DNA from: Deltaproteobacteria bacterium
GTDB lineage: Bacteria > Myxococcota_A > UBA796 > CAJQPC01
Length of the DNA stretch: 64,000 bases
Direction: 5' to 3'
NCBI GenBank assembly: GCA_016717595.1
Contig: JADKFE010000029.1
Location: 20,967 to 84,966, forward strand
Shown here: piece by piece, positions 39,601-46,817 of the stretch
Position numbering within the stretch: position 1 is the stretch's first letter
Layout: every line of letters starts with the position of its first letter
Notes under the pieces: model-generated
Told to the model about the DNA's origin: nothing
What the model saw: only the letters and a program-made list of their open reading frames with translations
Database searches by the model: none
Program-made: the position numbers and the translations under genes

Positions 39601-40645
39601 GGACTCTCAAGGGGAGGTGGATGTGCGCCTCGAGGGCATGGACGAGGCCATCGAGAACCGGATGCGGGCGTTTCTGAACGACAACACCGACTGGGGCCTC
39701 AGCTTTGACCCCGTGACCGGCGACGTGAGCTTGGGCCCGGACGTGGCCGAGGTGCCGATGGATGAGCTGGCCGTGTACACCGGCATGACCACGGAGGAGA
39801 CCGTGGCGCTGTTCGGGGATCAGGCCGATGACCCGCTGTTCGTCGCCCAGACCCTCGCGGACGTGGCGAACGCCAACCCCTCGGACTTCGCCACCCTGCC
39901 GCCCATCCAACAAGAGCTCTACCTGCGCATCGGGCTGAGCGCCTACACTGAAGAGAGCCCCTACCTCGCCAAAGCCGAGGGCTCCCCCTTCGACGTCATC
40001 GCGCTGATCGCCGACGTACAAGACGACGAGACCCGCGACATGATGCTGCGCCGCATGTTCTATGCCGCAGAGCAGCAAGAAGAGGGCGCCCAGGGCACCT
40101 TACGGTTCTTGCAGTGGGCCGAGCAGCTCCCGCCCGAGCTGACCGCGTCCCTGCGGGAGGGCGCGACTCTGCAGGTGGATCTGCCCCTGACCGGCCCCCA
40201 AGATCTGCTCAATGAGCTGATCGACGGCGGCCCGGGCTATGGCGGCGCCGATGTGTCGTTCACCCTGGACCGCATGACCCCCGAGCAGCGCACGGTGTAC
40301 CTCGACGCCTTGCCCAGCCTCATCGACAGCCAGGCCTTCTTGACCCGCTACGCCGAGGTTCACGGCGAGCCCTTCCCCTACGCCGACGCGGGCCCCGTGG
40401 CCTGGATGTTTCTGGGCATGCCGGACGCCTCAAGCCAAGCGGGGATGATCGCCGCCCTGCAAGGCACGCCCTACGCCGACGCCCTCACGAGCTTCGCCCA
40501 GGCCCACCCCGAGCAGTTCTTGGGCGCTGAGGTGCCCATCGACTACCGCCAGGCCGCCGTGACCCAGCTCGTGAACGCCGGGCTTGACCCCACGGCCTTT
40601 GGGGTGAGCGCCACCGAGGCCCTCACGCTCTGGACTGGGACGTGA
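33656..40645 (+). CDS. Main body of giant DUF4157 protein, with coiled coil and clan-CD-like His/Cys pair
   Basis: About 2,330 codons without an obvious start of its own, so I treat it as the continuation of the DUF4157 head. 33660-34260 is a Pro/Ala/Thr linker. 34270-35240 is a long Ala/Gln/Glu coiled coil (EAKAEQLITAAEAQAQQLIA). Near 35850-36000, RLVLSTHGLPGGQLM and, 41 residues later, VDSVLLAHCYGALG match the His-Gly ... hydrophobic-x-Cys dyad of clan CD cysteine peptidases (caspase, CHAT and DUF4347-like folds). 38010-38560 is Gly/Asn/Ser-rich with strand alternation (VSTKIGDQELLALAYASMSF). The 38560-40640 part is mixed and unrecognised. No signal peptide or membrane helix is visible. Role is unknown: a secreted effector, cargo or self-processing scaffold is inference. 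Confidence 0.75.
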   Translation, partial: PAPPVNVTTPSLPSSSLPTTASSVEEAFALVNQSFNAALDAEANDRAAQRAAVTPPAPIAAAGLGQIVDTQASAEGQLITQRAEAAQVGLTEEGQTPEATAQPAAAPAEAPAAPPISARLSRREADEEGPAPPTTDAAPAVEVTPAEGSAQAQSPVVTETSPSSPTAPSTTTSQAVVPPAVTPAQTEAPALDLPAEAASASGGDGELTSLEFDKANADRERELAQSDLQRLEARQKEAEARAKAEGHPEDLHNAPTPHELQSAKDRVARAEEDAKEAETALQSAQNAASAPSGGGGEGGGGGGGGANPEALAAEAQAQAEAAAAEQAAALGAETTADQAALTAQAQAARAQVLAQAQLLAEQVRAAATTQATAVRDAGAQAADAARAQAQAEAESARAAAEAAASQASNASGPFDGPEEESQAQAAAEAEAASIRAEGEAKAEELIAAGEAKAEQLITAAEAQAQQLIAQGELAAAQLIAAADAGAEAVAAQAALLTQQLQVNAAAHTAQLNAERDAAIVATETLLAEVEAAAPPVVEPVNNPVVVNSTPAETPLGPDERGVKLVSAPSSSGPTYPAPPGPAAPGEVVEPSVAAPYPRAAPQTSPLLDHLRGVTDSTLVDGPEAQAATAEALGVSVEALTVLQSNPSALTWSDLTAAGLSDADRAALQTAAAVDLASGLDPDQPANLFLSWFDWEIATQADFRATQPHLDNSIHLDNAGMDEVAALMGVAEFQRLVLSTHGLPGGQLMKPEDGPGHEVYDARVMADLAEQSGVDSVLLAHCYGALGADGVNTLDVDYRAASGSSIAEFAARGMDVSAYEGEVSSTTATTMVGLWSELLAAGVPDDAALQLAGAYANANGDENLNSIDWQHYAPHARAELGPENDPQAWANENGFVETQVNGERSTPAHMLPLLAEYGHLLMATPTVTNAPMAFTGNEAAGQADLFARMTINDLVYGGLYPSAGDSGQDAQMVVRLLEDAWTGAPLVQDGQLPSWATLGPRLYFALEGQVSAIEQMSPDQRAQNAAALENLQLMRDAVWIQLAAEGQGVTDEHGQMAFLPPTDLTVDPSSPSTATNATGNTTVVNGVTVADPTRIIAPDVSVDPLAPTQGLLFSEAISDGTTPVPPQAAALYTDLLTGNPDTIRAALDGALTLPPDQLAILSTYLPAMVQDLPPEAMQVVGLTLWEAGAEIDAAKRSGAELDAAIVEQNSILGQGWAEATAMNGLNPFGAEIHTTLAIDGEDWAAHAAEVQATFGVSFEGSWDDNQVAWGHYLAQNPGLWTDMGMPSTMWTFEGDLARYSGTTVMAFAGTDGIRVYRNGRTDLPSVTNQEMALGSSLTFFGPGALPDQGSALFKAGTLDQLEALGFTNAYVTERPDGTFALVPYERNAEGDPAVREGALLILDAQGNVVTDHDVDMAEAAALTEAAGVNLETREAAAAAEPEADEAALNQIESGWQGGASFVNGGVELEASQGHTQTSLSVNNGVEFSGLVPLSSFRDTALVAGPRISYQNGTLQAGGQLGVSTKIGDQELLALAYASMSFGQGGEITGVNAGGSAQYGGYNASLAVSFQDADFASYVAPDANGNPGMIFYGSTSGQSLGGGGAVPVGPFVVGADGSLSRSLTVQAFTSVQNLPGLDPTLAETDPRAFRDAVAAEMAGRTEGIETVSDLDPDTILGWAPGDGIIIEQTSGAGGGGTFGTLAVNVTAGAEEERTEQVTVARGDGNAVTITVTSLDADTFRAGLNAGPFGISGRDTDETASSVTFTIPDITTTEGRAALDMYLNAQALPGALDYAASTGVIPQNVDLTNPQAVAAYATEANRAYLDAQSSRETRGGPEVNGATYSEQSFSQAFQQSTSLSALGFALTSSMNRETWTDLLYNVDGDWQTNLLLDQQEQWMFSRDTHLSGVSVNPETGPFMSMYQQQDANSAWIRENGLTDLIDPNDPMSALFASGAFDNASVDGSPRMTLALGLEEDDLQAINTALDSQGEVDVRLEGMDEAIENRMRAFLNDNTDWGLSFDPVTGDVSLGPDVAEVPMDELAVYTGMTTEETVALFGDQADDPLFVAQTLADVANANPSDFATLPPIQQELYLRIGLSAYTEESPYLAKAEGSPFDVIALIADVQDDETRDMMLRRMFYAAEQQEEGAQGTLRFLQWAEQLPPELTASLREGATLQVDLPLTGPQDLLNELIDGGPGYGGADVSFTLDRMTPEQRTVYLDALPSLIDSQAFLTRYAEVHGEPFPYADAGPVAWMFLGMPDASSQAGMIAALQGTPYADALTSFAQAHPEQFLGAEVPIDYRQAAVTQLVNAGLDPTAFGVSATEALTLWTGT

Positions 40646-41187
40646 ACGCCCGGGCGCAGTTCTTCGCCTCCCAAGCGGGCACCCCCGGCTGGCCGGCCTT
40701 GCAGGAGGCCGTGCTCAACGACCCCTCGCTCTTGTTCCGTGAGACCGGGGTGCGAGACACGGGCGACGTCTTGGCGATCACCGACGCCCTGGAGGCCGCC
40801 GGGGTGCCCCGGGAGCTGGTGATCAACATGATGGCCCGGGCGGTCACCTTTGATGACAGCGACTACGGCGACGCCCGGCGGCTCATGGCTGAAGGGGGCC
40901 CCGAGGCCGTCGCCGCGCGGCTGGTGGACATCGCCGATGACGGTGAGAACATGTTCTCGGGCTACAAACGCGACTGGGTCACCGGCCTGATGCTCGGCGT
41001 GGCCGGAGACGCCGCCGCGTCCCAGACGGTGGTGTCGCAGTACGCCGCCGAGAGCGGCCAGCCCCCCACGAACCTGCTCGTGCTCGTTCAAGACGACCCC
41101 ACCCAGCTCGGCCTGATGATGGAGGTGCTGGAGAGCGCCGGATACAGCGCTGAAGTGGCCCAGTGGCGCCTGGAGCGCGGTTATTGA
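40642..41187 (+). CDS. C-terminal continuation of giant DUF4157 protein, or small separate protein
   Basis: 181 residues from GTG 40642, overlapping the TGA that ends the large frame (40643-40645). No ribosome-binding site precedes the GTG, and the frame reads backward without a stop into the preceding sequence as WDVNARAQFFASQAG. The preceding frame ends SATEALTLWTGT, so a one-base slip near 40630-40640 would join the two. The content is similar in style to the upstream part (LLFRETGVRDTGDVLAITDA, LVDIADDGENMFSGYKRD). I favour one protein of about 2,820 residues with this piece as its last 6%. A genuine separate gene with a 4-base overlap is the alternative. No domain recognised. Confidence 0.6.
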   Translation: MNARAQFFASQAGTPGWPALQEAVLNDPSLLFRETGVRDTGDVLAITDALEAAGVPRELVINMMARAVTFDDSDYGDARRLMAEGGPEAVAARLVDIADDGENMFSGYKRDWVTGLMLGVAGDAAASQTVVSQYAAESGQPPTNLLVLVQDDPTQLGLMMEVLESAGYSAEVAQWRLERGY

Positions 41188-41194
41188 CCGGCGG

Positions 41195-42172
41195 TCACTT
41201 ACTAAGCAGCGCCGTCGTCCAGCCCGGATCCACCTCCGCCCAGGCGTGAACCTGAGCCCAGAGCTTGTCCCGCTCGGCCTCGTCCTCGTGTGTCCAGGGC
41301 AAGAGGTGCGTGGGCTGGGGCGCGCGGTCGAGCCAGAGCTTGCCCCGCTCGCCGGAGATTCTGGGGCAGGCCACGAGCCAGACCACGGTGTCGGCGCCCT
41401 CTTCAGGGCTGCGCAGGTGTTTGGCCGTGAAGCGGTGAAAGGTGGGCAGGCCCTTCTCGACGCCGGGGGTGTCGGCCCAGCCGGGGTGCATGGTGTTGAA
41501 CGTCACACCTGTCGCGTTAAATCGCGCGGCGAGCTGCTCGCTGAGCACGACCTGGGCCCGCTTGGCGTCGGCGTAGGCCTGCACGCCGTCAAACCCTTTG
41601 TCTTGGTCGTGGTGAAGGGTGTCTACATCGAGGCGGCGGCTGTACATGCCGCCTGAAGCGACAAACACCACCCGGGCGCCTTGGGCCAAGAGCAGGCGCG
41701 GCGCGAGGGCCTCGGTGAGCACCATCGGGCCCAACACATGGCAGGCCAAGGTGCTCTCAAAGCCCTCAGGGGTGCGGATCACCCGGCTCACCAGGGCCCC
41801 GGCGTTGTGGATGAGGCCATGAACCTCCCCCTCGGGCAGCGCCGCCGCCCAGGCCCGGCAGGCGGCGAGATGCGACACGTCGAGGAGCTCCGCCCGCACC
41901 TGGGCCCCGGGCACCTCGGCCCGAACCAAAGCGACGGCGGCCTCGGTGCGGGCCTTGTCGCGGCCGACCATCAGCACCCGCGCCTTGAGCCGGGCCAGGG
42001 CCTTCGCCGTGGCGAGGCCGATCCCTGAGCTGGCCCCGGTGACGATGATCACCCGCCCGCTGAGGTCGACGTCGAGGTCTCCCGGCACAAAGCGGCGCTG
42101 GTGTCGCAAAAATCCCGAGCGGTCAAAGCTCAAGGCGACGGTGCGGTCAAGGATCGTGTCGAGGAGAGACAT
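41195..42172 (-). CDS. Short-chain dehydrogenase/reductase (DHRS12-like)
   Basis: 325 residues from ATG 42170-42172. The Rossmann motif is VIIVTGASSGIGLATAKALA, the downstream LIHNAGALVSR matches NNAG, the catalytic Ser lies in VVFVASGGMYSRR, and YxxxK is in VQAYADAKRAQ. PGWADTPGVEKGLPTFH follows the usual SDR substrate-loop region. The SGGMYSRR stretch and C-terminal half resemble the DHRS12 group, which is assigned to lipid and carbonyl substrates. The 5' end overlaps the CrtI-like gene by 26 bases on the same strand, so the two are a translationally coupled pair, and the CrtI-like enzyme comes first in the transcript. It likely acts on a product of that flavoenzyme (inference). Confidence 0.85.
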   Translation of the reverse strand: MSLLDTILDRTVALSFDRSGFLRHQRRFVPGDLDVDLSGRVIIVTGASSGIGLATAKALARLKARVLMVGRDKARTEAAVALVRAEVPGAQVRAELLDVSHLAACRAWAAALPEGEVHGLIHNAGALVSRVIRTPEGFESTLACHVLGPMVLTEALAPRLLLAQGARVVFVASGGMYSRRLDVDTLHHDQDKGFDGVQAYADAKRAQVVLSEQLAARFNATGVTFNTMHPGWADTPGVEKGLPTFHRFTAKHLRSPEEGADTVVWLVACPRISGERGKLWLDRAPQPTHLLPWTHEDEAERDKLWAQVHAWAEVDPGWTTALLSK

Positions 42173-43694
42173 CGGCGGGCCGGGGCGAGAGGGAGACGCT
42201 GGGCGCGGGCCGCCCACGCAAGAGGTAAGCGCCGAGCTTGTGCCCGCCCAGGGCCGTCGCCAAGGCGGACTGCCCGGGGAAGACGCTGTCGCCGACGAGG
42301 TACAGGCCCGGGGCCACGGCGCTGGGCCAGAAGGCTGTGTAGTGGTGAAGGCCCGCCCGCCGGGGCACCCCGCCGACGAGGCCCTGGCTGCGCCGGGTGA
42401 ACCGCTGCCAGGTGCGGGGGCTGGCCGTCATCTCCGCCCGGCGCCCGGCGTGAAGCTCTGGGGCCAAGGCCGCGAGGGTCTGTCGCATCGACTCGTGGAT
42501 CTGTCGCATGCGCTCACCCTGGCCCTCGGCGGGCAGGGCCAGAAGCTCGGGGATCGAGACGTGGGTGGAGATGGTCACCGTGCGGGCGCCGTCGTCCGCG
42601 CGCTCCTCATCGGCGGCGCTCACCGAGCAGAACAGGTGGTTCCCGTGGGTGAAGGGCCGTGATGGGTCCATCACCAGCTCGACGTGGTGGGCCTCGGGGC
42701 GAGGGCAGGCCTGGGGGTCGATGCGCAGGTACAACATCGCCGCGCTCCAGCCCCCGGCGACGTCCTCCCCCAAGCGGTCCAAGCGAGGGATCGCGCCGGA
42801 GGTGGCGCCCATGAGCGCGCTCAGGTCTTGGGGGAGCAGGTTCGTGATCACCAGGGGCGCCCGCAGGGTCTCCCCCCGGGCCTCTACCGCCCAGCGCCCG
42901 GCCTCGCGGCGGATGGATTTAACGCGACAGGCCGAATAAAAGTGACCGCCTTGGGCCTCCACCCCGCGGGCCAAGGCCCAGGCGAGCTGGCCGATGCCGC
43001 CGTGAACGTGCCCCGCGCCCTGAAAGTAGTAGTCCATGGCCGCCATGGCGAAGGGCGCTTCAGCCTCGTCGCTCGCGGCCTGCACCGTAATCTGGCAGAC
43101 GGCGTCGAGGTAAATCCGCAGGGGCAAGAAGCCCTCTAAGCCGTGACGCCTCACCGCCGCGCTCAGCGGCCGACCCATGAGCCGCACCAGCTCCACCAAA
43201 CCCGGCGCCCGGCCCACCAGGCGGGCAAAACCGCCAAGATCCCAAGGCGGCAACAGCGCCGGATCGTTGAACAGGCCCCACAGCCCCGCCGCCACCCGGC
43301 CTTGCTCGGCGAAGAAGGCCCGCAGCCGGGCTTGGGGCGCGCCGGGCAGAGCGCAGAGGGCGTTGATCAGCACGTCGCGGTCTTTGGGGATCGGCAGGGT
43401 GAGGCCCGGGGCGCGCAGCTCGACGACGGGGTCGGGGAAGTCCAGGCGAAGCTCGGGGGCGTAGCGGTCGCGGAGCTGTCGCAAAAATTGCCCCTCGCCC
43501 AAGCCCGAGAACAAGGTCGCCCCGGTCTCGTAGCGGGCGCCTCGCCGGGTGAACGTGCTCGCGCAGCCGCCGGGGTAGGCGAGGGCCTCACACAAGGCCA
43601 CCTTCGCGCCGCCTTCAGCGAGGCGCAGGGCGGCGCCGAGGCCCCCGAAGCCCGCGCCGATCACCACGGCGTCAAAGTCTGTCTCGTCGCTCAT
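42147..43694 (-). CDS. CrtI/CrtISO-like FAD-dependent oxidoreductase
   Basis: 515 residues from ATG 43692-43694 (AGGA five to eight bases upstream). The N-terminal dinucleotide motif is DAVVIGAGFGGLGAALRLAEGG, followed by CEALAYPGGCASTF, the pattern of carotenoid desaturases and isomerases. YETGATLFSGLG follows. The C-terminal FAD-binding motif VAPGLYLVGDSVFPGQSALA is typical of the phytoene desaturase family, although the PGAGIPG form is changed. Substrate could be a carotenoid or another polyprenoid; the family also contains retinol saturase-like enzymes. Its 3' end overlaps the SDR start, so the two form an operon. Start choice excludes an upstream 89-residue low-quality extension that overlaps the next gene. 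Confidence 0.82.
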   Translation of the reverse strand: MSDETDFDAVVIGAGFGGLGAALRLAEGGAKVALCEALAYPGGCASTFTRRGARYETGATLFSGLGEGQFLRQLRDRYAPELRLDFPDPVVELRAPGLTLPIPKDRDVLINALCALPGAPQARLRAFFAEQGRVAAGLWGLFNDPALLPPWDLGGFARLVGRAPGLVELVRLMGRPLSAAVRRHGLEGFLPLRIYLDAVCQITVQAASDEAEAPFAMAAMDYYFQGAGHVHGGIGQLAWALARGVEAQGGHFYSACRVKSIRREAGRWAVEARGETLRAPLVITNLLPQDLSALMGATSGAIPRLDRLGEDVAGGWSAAMLYLRIDPQACPRPEAHHVELVMDPSRPFTHGNHLFCSVSAADEERADDGARTVTISTHVSIPELLALPAEGQGERMRQIHESMRQTLAALAPELHAGRRAEMTASPRTWQRFTRRSQGLVGGVPRRAGLHHYTAFWPSAVAPGLYLVGDSVFPGQSALATALGGHKLGAYLLRGRPAPSVSLSPRPADVSPRHDP

Positions 43695-43821
43695 CGTGAT
43701 CCTGAGGTCTCCGTTCGTAGGCGGATTCCTGATGGGGGTCGGCTGTGAGGCCGCCGAGGTTGCGACCTTCTCCCCCGCTGGGATAGTTGCGACCGGCCCA
43801 CGATCCGCCTTGGAGCGCCTC

Positions 43822-45060
43822 ATGTCCGCCCTCACCCTCGCCCAACGACTGCTCCTTCGTATCGCCGAGATCAGCGAGCGCAGCGACGTCATCGTGCACC
43901 AGCAGAGCGCCCCCTGGAGCGGGCCCCTCGGCAAGTGGGCCTCCAAGCTCCCCGCCGACATGATGGCCTTCTACCAAGAGTGTAACGGCCTCGTCTTCCG
44001 CTACGCCTTCGCCGACAAGCCCGAGGAGTGGCACGGCTTAGAGCTCGTGGCGTTGGACTCCGACGGCAAGAAGATGATCGACAGCTATCGCCGCACCTAC
44101 CGAATCCCCCGCCAGAGCGCCAAACGGTTCCCCAAGTACTTTTTTCAGGACGGCGCCGTCGAGAAGGACGCCCAGGTGCTGTTCTTTTTCGGCAGCGACG
44201 ACGCCTGGGGCGTCTTGATGATCGGTGAAGGGGAGTCCGCCACCTTCCACCACTGGGACAACGACGGCTTCGTCTCTTACCGCGAGTCCTCGTTCACCAA
44301 GCTCATCGAGCGGCTCATTGACCGCGGCTTCGCCCACACCTGGCTGTACTCCGACAGCCACCCCGACACCGACGCCGTGATGGCCCGCCTCGCCACGCCC
44401 GCGCCGCCCCGGCCCACCTTTGAGATCACGGTCAACACCGTCGAGCCCCTGACGGCGGCCGAGCTTCGCCGGGATGAGCTCGCCGCCCAGCGCGCGGATG
44501 ACCAAGAGCGGATGCTCAAGGTGCTCGGCGACGGAAAAGGGCTCAAGGGCCTCAGCGACGCCGACCGCCTTCACCGCCTCGTCTCGGCCTTTCCCGCCGA
44601 GCGGCCCGACGACGCGCTGGCGGTGAAGCTCATCCGGGCCCGGGGCTACAAAGGCAGCGACCCGGCCCAGGCCGTCGAGCGGTTTCTGCAGGAGTTCCCC
44701 TACAGCGACGAGCCCCTCGTGCGGGTTCACCTCGAGCTTCGCACCCTGGCCAGCCGAATCCCGGTGCAGACCCAAGACGAGACGCTCATCCGCGCCCTGC
44801 ACGGCGTCCCCGGCCTGCGGGTGACCGAAGGTTTCCCTGGCGATCCCCAGCTCCTCCGCGCCGTGTACCTGACCCGCCAGCGCAACTATTGGACCCCGTT
44901 CCTCCGCTCGGAGCTGGTGAAGGACTGGGGCCGGGGCAAGAAGCCCACGCCGTCGTTTAAGGTCGTGCTGCGCGCCAGCCAGGCCGAGGGCCTCGAGGCC
45001 GGGAAGACCTACACCTCGTTCGGGCTGCCCGGCGTCGAGGGGCGCATCGAGCCCGCCTGA
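43822..45060 (+). CDS. SMI1/KNR4 (SUKH)-like protein of unknown function
   Basis: 412 residues from ATG 43822 behind GGAG. Residues about 30-170 resemble the SUKH fold: LPADMMAFYQECNGLVFRYA, RFPKYFFQDGAVEKDAQVLF, FGSDDAWGVLMIGEGESATF and SFTKLIERLIDRGF match the strand and helix order of SMI1/KNR4 immunity proteins. The C-terminal about 240 residues have no recognised domain (LRRDELAAQRADDQERMLKV, TRQRNYWTPFLRSELVKDWG). Long SUKH proteins often serve as toxin immunity partners or scaffolds (family knowledge). Its nearest neighbours are redox genes. The giant DUF4157 gene is 2.6 kb upstream on the same strand, so an immunity role to it is only a hypothesis. The last 52 bases overlap the TetR gene. 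Confidence 0.55.
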   Translation: MSALTLAQRLLLRIAEISERSDVIVHQQSAPWSGPLGKWASKLPADMMAFYQECNGLVFRYAFADKPEEWHGLELVALDSDGKKMIDSYRRTYRIPRQSAKRFPKYFFQDGAVEKDAQVLFFFGSDDAWGVLMIGEGESATFHHWDNDGFVSYRESSFTKLIERLIDRGFAHTWLYSDSHPDTDAVMARLATPAPPRPTFEITVNTVEPLTAAELRRDELAAQRADDQERMLKVLGDGKGLKGLSDADRLHRLVSAFPAERPDDALAVKLIRARGYKGSDPAQAVERFLQEFPYSDEPLVRVHLELRTLASRIPVQTQDETLIRALHGVPGLRVTEGFPGDPQLLRAVYLTRQRNYWTPFLRSELVKDWGRGKKPTPSFKVVLRASQAEGLEAGKTYTSFGLPGVEGRIEPA

Positions 45061-45716
45061 GCCACGTCGAGGGCGCCCTCGGCGCCGCCGCGCCCAGCCC
45101 CGTGCCCGACCAAGAACGCCCGGACGTGGGCGGGCACGAAGGCCGCGAGATCCAGGGGCCGGCAGGCCACGCCGCCGAGGGTGTCTTGATGCAGAAGGGC
45201 GATGAACACCGGCGAGATGAGCTGAATCGCGCCGAGTCGTGTGTCCAGGGGCGGCAGGCGCCCGGCCTCGACGAGCCCGGCCAGAAGGGCCTCACAGCCC
45301 TGTATCATCGGCTCCAAAAGCTCAGAGACGTAGGCCGGGCCCAGGCGCGGCTGGTTCATGCCTTCAGCCAGGGCTGTGGAGAGCATGGCGCCGACGCCGA
45401 AGCTCATCCAGCCCATGAGCAGGTTCTCGCAGTACGCGCGCAGGGCCTCTTCAGCGGGCAACGACGCCAAGAGCACGCCGGACTCCATGTGTTGCCGGCC
45501 TAAGTCGTGCATCCGGACGAAGGCGGCGATGACGAGGCCATCTCGGTCGGCGAAGTAGTGCCGAAGGGTGGAGACGCTCACTTTGGCGTGGTCGGCCAGC
45601 TCACGAAAGCTCGGGCGCTCGGCCTCAGCGACCGTCAGGCGCGGGATGACCGCGTCGAGGAGGCGATCGCGGGCGAGGTCATAGTCGCTGTTTCGGGCGC
45701 CGACGGTGCGAGGCAT
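45009..45716 (-). CDS. TetR-family transcriptional regulator
   Basis: 235 residues from ATG 45714-45716. The N-terminal helix-turn-helix is FRELADHAKVSVSTLRHYF, with the usual VxxxTLYxYF replaced by VSVSTLRHYF, then DRDGLVIAAF. The C-terminal ligand-binding domain is helical and hydrophobic (MGWMSFGVGAMLSTALAEGM). It is divergent from the Rieske/NDH-2/SDR operon, and a perfect 17-bp palindrome lies at 45735-45751 between the two starts, 19 bases upstream of its own start codon. By analogy with other TetR genes it should repress both itself and the operon until a small-molecule ligand binds. The last 52 bases overlap the convergent SUKH-like gene. Confidence 0.9.
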   Translation of the reverse strand: MPRTVGARNSDYDLARDRLLDAVIPRLTVAEAERPSFRELADHAKVSVSTLRHYFADRDGLVIAAFVRMHDLGRQHMESGVLLASLPAEEALRAYCENLLMGWMSFGVGAMLSTALAEGMNQPRLGPAYVSELLEPMIQGCEALLAGLVEAGRLPPLDTRLGAIQLISPVFIALLHQDTLGGVACRPLDLAAFVPAHVRAFLVGHGAGRGGAEGALDVAQAGSMRPSTPGSPNEV

Positions 45717-45734
45717 GGGGTGTATGTAGCCGCG

Positions 45735-45751
45735 TTGAATCAATGATTCAA
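45735..45751. promoter_or_regulatory. Predicted TetR operator
   Basis: TTGAATCAATGATTCAA is a perfect inverted repeat: 8-bp arms TTGAATCA and TGATTCAA around one central base. It lies 19 bases upstream of the tetR start and 64 bases upstream of the Rieske start, the usual location for a regulator controlling both divergent units. No second copy was noticed in the rest of the window. Confidence 0.8.
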
Positions 45752-45761
45752 GCGCCGCGGG

Positions 45762-45790
45762 TTGACGGCGCTCATAATTTAATATACCAT
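45762..45790 (+). promoter_or_regulatory. Putative promoter for the Rieske operon
   Basis: TTGACG at 45762-45767 is a good -35 match. Seventeen bases later TACCAT (45785-45790), or TATACC two bases earlier, could be the -10. The stretch 45773-45800 is unusually AT-rich for this window. The operator palindrome ends ten bases before the -35, so repressor binding could block polymerase. GGAGAG precedes ATG 45816. Confidence 0.5.
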
Positions 45791-45815
45791 TCGATATACG
45801 AAATAGGAGAGAGCC

Positions 45816-46769
45816 ATGTTCCAAGACTTTCAGGCGTGCTGGACCCCCATCCTCCCCTCCACGGCGCTCAAGGCCGCGCCTGTGGCCAGCCAGCTCGCCG
45901 GAGAGAAGGTCGTCTTGTTCCGCGACGCCCAGGGCGTGGCCCGGGCGCTCATCGACCGCTGCCCCCACCGCGGCGTCGAGCTCTCCATCGGCTCGGTCAA
46001 AGACGGCCAGCTCATCTGCCCCTTCCACGGCTGGCGTTTTAAGGGCGACGGCGCCTGCGCCCACGTCCCCTACAACCCCGAGGCCAAGCTAGAGCGCCTC
46101 GGCGCCACGGCCCTGCCCAGCCACGAGGCCGGGGGCCTGATCTGGGTGTACACGGCGCCCGGGGCTGAGGCGCCTGAGCTGCCCCACATCCCCGAGGCCC
46201 TCTCCCGCGACGACGTGAGCGTGTTCATCCACCACGAGGAGTGGGCCTGCCACTGGACCCGCGCCATGGAGAACATGCTCGACTACCCGCACCTGCCCTT
46301 CGTGCACGGCGGCACCATCGGCCGCGACCTCAAGAAGCAGCTCACCGACCGCTCGCAGATGGAGCAGCGCATCGAGCCTTTGCCCCATGGCTTCGTGAGC
46401 CACACCACCATCGACGGCCAGCCCGACGCGCGGCTGGACTGGATGCGCCCCAACGGCATGACGCTCTACATCAGCGACGAGGGCTTCTTCTTGCGGATGC
46501 ACGTCTGGTGTGTGCCCACGAGCCCCAACCACACCCGCATGGTGCTCGCCGCCGTGCGTGGGTTCGGCTTGTACAACCCCTTCTTTATGCTCACCGACCG
46601 CTTCAACCTGCGCATCCTGCGCGAAGACAAGGCTGTGGTCGAGTCGTCGTTCCCCGTGGAGGTGCCGCACCCCTCGGAGGAGCCCTCCGTCGCCAGCGAC
46701 AAGACGACCCTACGTTTCCGCCAGTGGTACTACAGCCACCTCAAGGGCGAAGGACGCGCCGCGAGCTGA
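45816..46769 (+). CDS. Rieske non-haem iron oxygenase (PaO/CAO-like)
   Basis: 317 residues with GGAGAG before ATG 45816. The Rieske [2Fe-2S] ligands are C49 and H51 (CPHRGVE) and C68 and H71 (CPFHGW). The mononuclear iron site is in MENMLDYPHLPFVH, with Asn153 and/or Asp156 and His159, His164. Length and the absence of a separate beta subunit resemble oxygenases of the pheophorbide-a oxygenase / chlorophyllide-a oxygenase / vanillate demethylase type, which act on single large or aromatic substrates. It needs an electron donor, and none of the ferredoxin-reductase type is adjacent; the NDH-2 and SDR genes downstream may form part of the same pathway. First gene of the TetR-controlled operon. 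Confidence 0.88.
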   Translation: MFQDFQACWTPILPSTALKAAPVASQLAGEKVVLFRDAQGVARALIDRCPHRGVELSIGSVKDGQLICPFHGWRFKGDGACAHVPYNPEAKLERLGATALPSHEAGGLIWVYTAPGAEAPELPHIPEALSRDDVSVFIHHEEWACHWTRAMENMLDYPHLPFVHGGTIGRDLKKQLTDRSQMEQRIEPLPHGFVSHTTIDGQPDARLDWMRPNGMTLYISDEGFFLRMHVWCVPTSPNHTRMVLAAVRGFGLYNPFFMLTDRFNLRILREDKAVVESSFPVEVPHPSEEPSVASDKTTLRFRQWYYSHLKGEGRAAS

Positions 46770-46817
46770 GCCCAGCGGGGCGCAGAACAGGATAGAGCCT
46801 TCCCCCCAGGAGGGCGT

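Noticed and set aside
32734..41187. Polyketide synthase or non-ribosomal peptide synthetase
   Set aside because: Despite its length it has no ketosynthase, adenylation or carrier-protein motif; the DUF4157 head and coiled coil point elsewhere.
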